A DNA stretch of 64,000 nt, from contig NZ_AP022600.1 of assembly GCF_010725885.1 (NCBI RefSeq), forward strand, positions 1,612,001 to 1,676,000. Reading direction: 5' to 3'. This document shows positions 61,102 to 64,000 of this stretch, piece by piece. Numbering within the stretch: the first letter of the stretch is position 1; each line of letters starts with the position of its first letter. The notes under the pieces were generated by a model. The model was not told the DNA's origin. It did not search any database and saw nothing but the letters and a program-made list of their open reading frames with translations. The position numbers and the translations under genes were made by a program. This DNA is from Mycolicibacterium tokaiense (GTDB lineage: Bacteria; Actinomycetota; Actinomycetes; Mycobacteriales; Mycobacteriaceae).

Positions 61102-61557
61102 GTGAGCGCGAACAGCCGGATGAGTCTGGCGGTGCACGTGTTGACGTGGATCGCCTTCGATCGCCGCGGGACCGACAAGGAGATCGCCACCTCGGCGCGC
61201 ATCGCGACCAGCGTCAACACCAACCCGGTGGTGATCCGGCGCAGCCTGGGAGAACTGCGTAAGGCGGGCCTGGTGCAGGCCACGCGTGGTCGCGACGGCG
61301 GATGGACCCTGACCCGCGATGCCGCCGACATCACCCTGCTCGACGTCTATCTGGCCGTGGGCGGTGAGCCGATCTTCGCGATGCACACCACCCCGCCGGA
61401 TGCCGAGTGCTACGTCGGGTTCGGCATCCAACCCGTGTTGACGCGGGTGTACGCCGATGCCACCGCCTCGCTGTGCAGCACGCTGAAGAACACGACGATC
61501 GCCGACGTGCTACGCGACGCGGTGGCCGAGTACGCCGCCAACGCCGCAGTCTCCTAG
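61102..61557 (+). CDS. Rrf2 family regulator, likely single-Cys thiol type
   Basis: A 151-residue regulator. GTG at 61102 has AGGAG five to six bases upstream; the ATG at 61096 would have no spacing and is rejected, though a longer start is possible. Rrf2 winged helix at about residues 5-80 (SLAVHVLTWIAFDRR, SVNTNPVVIRRSLGELRKAGLVQATRGRDGGWTL). In the sensor region DAECYVGFGIQPVL has one Cys where IscR/NsrR have a three-Cys Fe-S cluster; a second Cys is in ASLCSTL. It fits the thiol/redox (YwnA-like) subgroup better than an Fe-S type. It controls the divergent reductase unit through two palindromes. Confidence 0.85.
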   Translation: MSANSRMSLAVHVLTWIAFDRRGTDKEIATSARIATSVNTNPVVIRRSLGELRKAGLVQATRGRDGGWTLTRDAADITLLDVYLAVGGEPIFAMHTTPPDAECYVGFGIQPVLTRVYADATASLCSTLKNTTIADVLRDAVAEYAANAAVS

Positions 61558-61564
61558 CTGGCCG

Positions 61565-61933
61565 CTATGGCGCGCCGGCCACGCAGAACACGTTGCCGTC
61601 CGGGTCGGCCAGCACCACCCACCCGAAGTCCGGGCCGGCGGTGTGCCGGCCCACCTCCACAGCGCCCGCGGCGATCAGACGGGCCGCGTCGCGGTCCTTG
61701 TCCGGCGAGTGCAGGTCCAGGTGCAGTCGGTTCTTCCCCGGTGCGGGGTCGGGCACCTTCTGGAAGCCCAGCCGCAGACCGGTTGCCAGCGTGACCATCA
61801 CGAATTCACCTGCCGCCGCGACGGTCACCCGACCGTCGAGGGCGCGGGCCCACCACGCCGCCAGCGCTTCGGGGTCGGTGCAGTCGACCGTCACCATCGA
61901 CACCTCCAGTGTCGGCGTGTCTCCGTTGCTCAT
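61565..61933 (-). CDS. VOC (glyoxalase-like) protein
   Basis: A 122-residue VOC protein starting MSNGDTPTLEVSMVTVDCTDPEALAAWW. Features: GEFVMVTLATGLRLGFQKV near 43-61, KNRLHLDLHSPDKDRDAARLI with the second-half metal-ligand His, and WVVLADPDGNVFCV near the C-terminus. VOC folds serve glyoxalase, dioxygenase and resistance roles, so the activity is not assigned. It is the last gene of the leftward operon from the right edge, 56 bases after the SnoaL-like gene. Confidence 0.85.
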   Translation of the reverse strand: MSNGDTPTLEVSMVTVDCTDPEALAAWWARALDGRVTVAAAGEFVMVTLATGLRLGFQKVPDPAPGKNRLHLDLHSPDKDRDAARLIAAGAVEVGRHTAGPDFGWVVLADPDGNVFCVAGAP

Positions 61934-61989
61934 CAGCGGTTCTCCTCTGTTCGTATATCGGCGTGCAGCACAGCCGTCTCGCTGCCCGG

Positions 61990-62376
61990 CTACGGGGTGA
62001 AGACGTCGGCGGCGTGGATGGTGTCGAGGTATTCGCGCACGGCCGCGATCAGCCCGTCGCGCAGGTCGAATACGCACACGATGCGGTTGTCGTAGTCCAC
62101 GCCGGTCGCCGATCGGCCGGTGGTGTGAGTTTCCACCACGATCCGCTCCTCGGTTGCGGTCACCGAGGTGACGTCGACCCGCGGCCCGTCAGGCAGAGCC
62201 GTCGCGACCCGGCCGAGCATCGCCGGGAACTGCTCCCGGTCGTAGGTGCCCGCCAGGGCGAACCGCCCGCCGGGCCTACCGGGCACCGTCCAGGTGAAGT
62301 CCGGCGTCGTGCGTGCCAGTGCCGCCTCGATGTCGCCGGCGCCCAAGTCGGCGAAAAAGCCGCTCGCTGTGTCCAT
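61990..62376 (-). CDS. SnoaL-like NTF2-fold protein
   Basis: A 128-residue NTF2/SnoaL-like protein: MDTASGFFADLGAGDIEAALARTTPDFTWTVPGRPGGRFALAGTYDREQFPAML, then ATEERIVVETHTTGRSATGVDYDNRIVCVFDLRDGLIAAVREYLDT. This is the typical ketosteroid isomerase-like pocket protein. It starts 20 bases before the saccharopine-dehydrogenase-like stop, in the same leftward operon. The substrate is unknown. Confidence 0.85.
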   Translation of the reverse strand: MDTASGFFADLGAGDIEAALARTTPDFTWTVPGRPGGRFALAGTYDREQFPAMLGRVATALPDGPRVDVTSVTATEERIVVETHTTGRSATGVDYDNRIVCVFDLRDGLIAAVREYLDTIHAADVFTP

Positions 62377-62396
62377 GTTCGTCTCCTGTGTGTTCG

Positions 62397-63380
62397 TCAG
62401 CGGTCGGTGATGCGGGTGTCGGCGACCGTTTCGGCGAACCCGACGCCGAACACCTCGACGGGATTGCGGAAGCCTGGGCGTACCTCGCTTTCCAGCACCC
62501 GGCGCGCGGCATGGACCGCGGCCAGCGGGGTAAAGGTGTAGCCGTTCACGGTGTCGAGCACTGAGCGCACGATCCGGCCGTCGCGTCCGGTGGCCTCCGC
62601 GGCCGCGTGATAGCGGTTTGCATCGCGTTGCTGCGCGCTGGGACCGTCGGGCAGGTCGGCCAGCGCCCCGTCGGGGAACGCGTCACCGGAGGCGTACACG
62701 TAGGTGTCGATGTTCGGGATACCGGTCGCCCGCCCAATGGTGATCAAGTCCGGCAGCGTAATCGGCGTGCACTCCACGTCGCCGAACCCGAAATCGAAGT
62801 GCCGCACCGCCTTCGGGTCCCCGGTGACCAGGTGTCCGTCGACGCGGTGCAGGGTCTCGGTGGTGAGGTTCTCGCTGGCGCTGATGGCCGAGCCCCGCGA
62901 CATCGACCCCGCCACGTGCAGAGCGATCCGCAACCGCTGCGGCGCCTCGACGCGGGCGGCGGTGTGCGCGGCCAGACATCCCAGCATGGCCACACTGCCG
63001 CCGCTGCCCGGCAGGAGCATGACGCCCGCGGCGGTCGCGGCGGTGTCGAGGGTTTCGGCTAGCCGGTAGCTGTCCAACTCGGCGGCGATGTCGAGGTAGT
63101 GGGTGCTGGTGCGGATCGCCGCCTCCATCAGCGGCCGCGCCGTGCGCAGGTAGGGACCGGCACAGTTCAGCAGCACCGTCGTGCCCTTCAGAGCCTCGTC
63201 GACCGCGCTTCTGTCGTCGACAGCGAATGCCCGGTTTTCGCAACCCAATCGGTCGGCGACAACGGCGATCGTTTCGCCGTTGCGACCACCGAGCACCGGG
63301 TTCAAGCCAAGATCGCGGGCATGCTCGGCGGCCATCGTGCCGGTGTAACCCGTTGCGCCGTATATCAATAACTTGCCCAC
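62397..63380 (-). CDS. Saccharopine dehydrogenase-like NADP-binding oxidoreductase
   Basis: A 327-residue protein. N-terminal LLIYGATGYTGTMAAEHARDLGLNPVLGGRNGETI is the atypical dinucleotide fold of saccharopine dehydrogenase-like/trans-acting enoyl reductase proteins of mycobacteria. Further landmarks are TVLLNCAGPYLRTARPLMEAAIRTSTHYLDIAAELD near 70-105, VMLLPGSGGSVAMLGC near 118, and AVRHFDFGFGDVECTPITLPDLI near 190. It starts one base before the VOC gene's stop. Its role is likely reduction of a hydrophobic substrate; not a true lysine-pathway enzyme by motif. Confidence 0.85.
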   Translation of the reverse strand: MGKLLIYGATGYTGTMAAEHARDLGLNPVLGGRNGETIAVVADRLGCENRAFAVDDRSAVDEALKGTTVLLNCAGPYLRTARPLMEAAIRTSTHYLDIAAELDSYRLAETLDTAATAAGVMLLPGSGGSVAMLGCLAAHTAARVEAPQRLRIALHVAGSMSRGSAISASENLTTETLHRVDGHLVTGDPKAVRHFDFGFGDVECTPITLPDLITIGRATGIPNIDTYVYASGDAFPDGALADLPDGPSAQQRDANRYHAAAEATGRDGRIVRSVLDTVNGYTFTPLAAVHAARRVLESEVRPGFRNPVEVFGVGFAETVADTRITDR

Positions 63381-63381
63381 G

Positions 63382-63783
63382 TCAGTGCTGCCAACTCTTG
63401 TACACGAATTCCAGGCTGTAGCCGTCGGGGTCGAGGACGTTGGCGGCGTAGTAACGCGGGTCGTAGTGCAACCGCGGACCCGGTGACCCGTTGTCGATGG
63501 CGCCCGCGGCGATCGCCGCGGCGTAGGCGGCGTCCACCTCGGCCTCGCTGTCGGCGACGAACCCGATGTGGGCGGCGCCGCCGTCAGCTGTACCGCGGCG
63601 CAGCCAGAAGATCATCCGTCCGGTGTCGGCGTCACCGAGCCCGTATAGGTCGGGGTGTCCGGGTGGGCCGTCCTCGCCGGCGTAGTCCAGTCGGGTGGTG
63701 ATTCCCAGCGGGGCCAGCGCGACAGTGTAGAACGCAGTCGACGCCTGCGGGTCGGACACGGTGAGGAAAACGTGGTCGAGCAC
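63382..63783 (-). CDS. VOC (glyoxalase-like) protein
   Basis: A 133-residue VOC protein. MLDHVFLTVSDPQASTAFYTVALAPLGI opens the first half, GAAHIGFVADSEAEVDAAYAAAIAAGA follows near residue 70, and DPRYYAANVLDPDGYSLEFVYKSW with metal-ligand Glu closes. It resembles the YCII/dioxygenase-like VOC group. It lies 15 bases after the SDR stop. The substrate is unknown. Confidence 0.88.
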   Translation of the reverse strand: MLDHVFLTVSDPQASTAFYTVALAPLGITTRLDYAGEDGPPGHPDLYGLGDADTGRMIFWLRRGTADGGAAHIGFVADSEAEVDAAYAAAIAAGAIDNGSPGPRLHYDPRYYAANVLDPDGYSLEFVYKSWQH

Positions 63784-63798
63784 TTGGGAGTCCCCCTT

Positions 63799-64000
63799 CT
63801 AGATGATGTAGCCGCCGGCGACTTCGATGGTCTGCGCGTTGATCCACCGGTTGTCGTCCGACAGCAGGCTGGCGATCACGGTGCCCACCTCGTCGGGTTC
63901 TCCAACGCGACCCAGTGCGGTTTGGGCGGCCAGTGCAGCCTCGAACTCGTCTGTCAGGCCGCCGCCGAGCTCGGTGCGGATCGGTCCCGGCGAGATGGCG
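63799..64000 (-). CDS. SDR, C-terminal part only (truncated by window)
   Basis: The last 66 residues read AISPGPIRTELGGGL, then TALGRVGEPDEVGTVIASLLSDDNRWINAQTIEVAGGYII. The PGPIRTEL loop, the ALGRVGEPDEV element and the terminal AGGY are typical of classical SDRs. The N-terminal part is beyond the right window edge. It is the first seen gene of the leftward operon that continues with VOC, saccharopine-dehydrogenase-like, SnoaL-like and VOC genes. Confidence 0.85.
   Translation of the reverse strand, partial: AISPGPIRTELGGGLTDEFEAALAAQTALGRVGEPDEVGTVIASLLSDDNRWINAQTIEVAGGYII

Noticed and set aside
1..64000. tRNA, rRNA, CRISPR arrays, intact insertion sequences or integrases
   Set aside because: None were recognised on inspection. 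A tRNA scan and IS search would be needed to exclude short or degenerate cases.

Overview
The window is high-GC, densely coded actinobacterial DNA. A mycobacterium of the Mycolicibacterium type is the best fit. The evidence is a secreted cutinase, a WXG100-like protein with a DUF1023 hydrolase and a lipoprotein (type VII secretion style), an Mpt53/CcdA pair laid out as in M. tuberculosis, F420-type PPOX and luciferase-like enzymes, many TetR/GntR regulators, and GTG starts with four-base ATGA/GTGA overlaps. No tRNA, rRNA, CRISPR array or complete insertion sequence was seen.

Region 1 (1-12 kb). A TetR/membrane-protein pair lies beside a perfect palindrome, followed by a YaeQ-like gene. Then comes a catabolic regulon: leftward genes for an APH-type kinase, a class III PLP phospho-lyase-like enzyme and an aldehyde dehydrogenase; a divergent FCD-type GntR regulator; and a rightward operon for a second aldehyde dehydrogenase, a small alpha/beta-barrel protein, an FAD oxidoreductase and an APC permease. 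Three near-identical 12-bp sites, one in each promoter, tie these units together. The gene set fits catabolism of an amino alcohol or hydroxylysine through an O-phosphate.

Region 2 (12-34 kb). This holds redox and hydrolytic enzymes with local regulators: a sulfite-oxidase-like molybdoenzyme, SDRs, a TetR gene with two 24-bp operators beside a quinone-oxidoreductase/CocE-hydrolase pair, two divergent acyl-CoA-dehydrogenase-fold monooxygenases separated by 0.6 kb with small ORFs, a winged-helix/hydrolase fusion, an AraC/aldo-keto reductase pair and a large LuxR ATPase. After these come an SDR that has lost its catalytic Tyr and Lys, an iron/cobalamin-type ABC importer fused operonically to an MFS transporter, and a PPOX-SnoaL fusion.

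Region 3 (34-43.7 kb). CcdA and an Mpt53-like lipoprotein, a methyltransferase, an SDR/peroxiredoxin pair whose peroxiredoxin seems to start at ATC, and a malonate module (madM, madL, matB, matA with a divergent GntR).

Region 4 (43.7-58 kb). Mixed and partly decayed. It contains a luciferase-like enzyme remnant, two orphan 16-bp palindromes, the cutinase, a GAF-GGDEF cyclase, an AraC gene, a frameshifted epimerase, an XRE regulator, the type VII-like triad, a cluster of TGTCCA repeats that may be an IS end, a broken HTH/DUF3887 gene and a membrane-anchored DsbA-like protein.

Region 5 (58-64 kb). A redox island. An Rrf2 regulator with two 19-bp palindromes stands divergent to a quinone oxidoreductase, F420-type monooxygenase and SDR series. 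A second leftward operon (SDR, VOC, saccharopine-dehydrogenase-like, SnoaL-like, VOC) runs in from the right edge.
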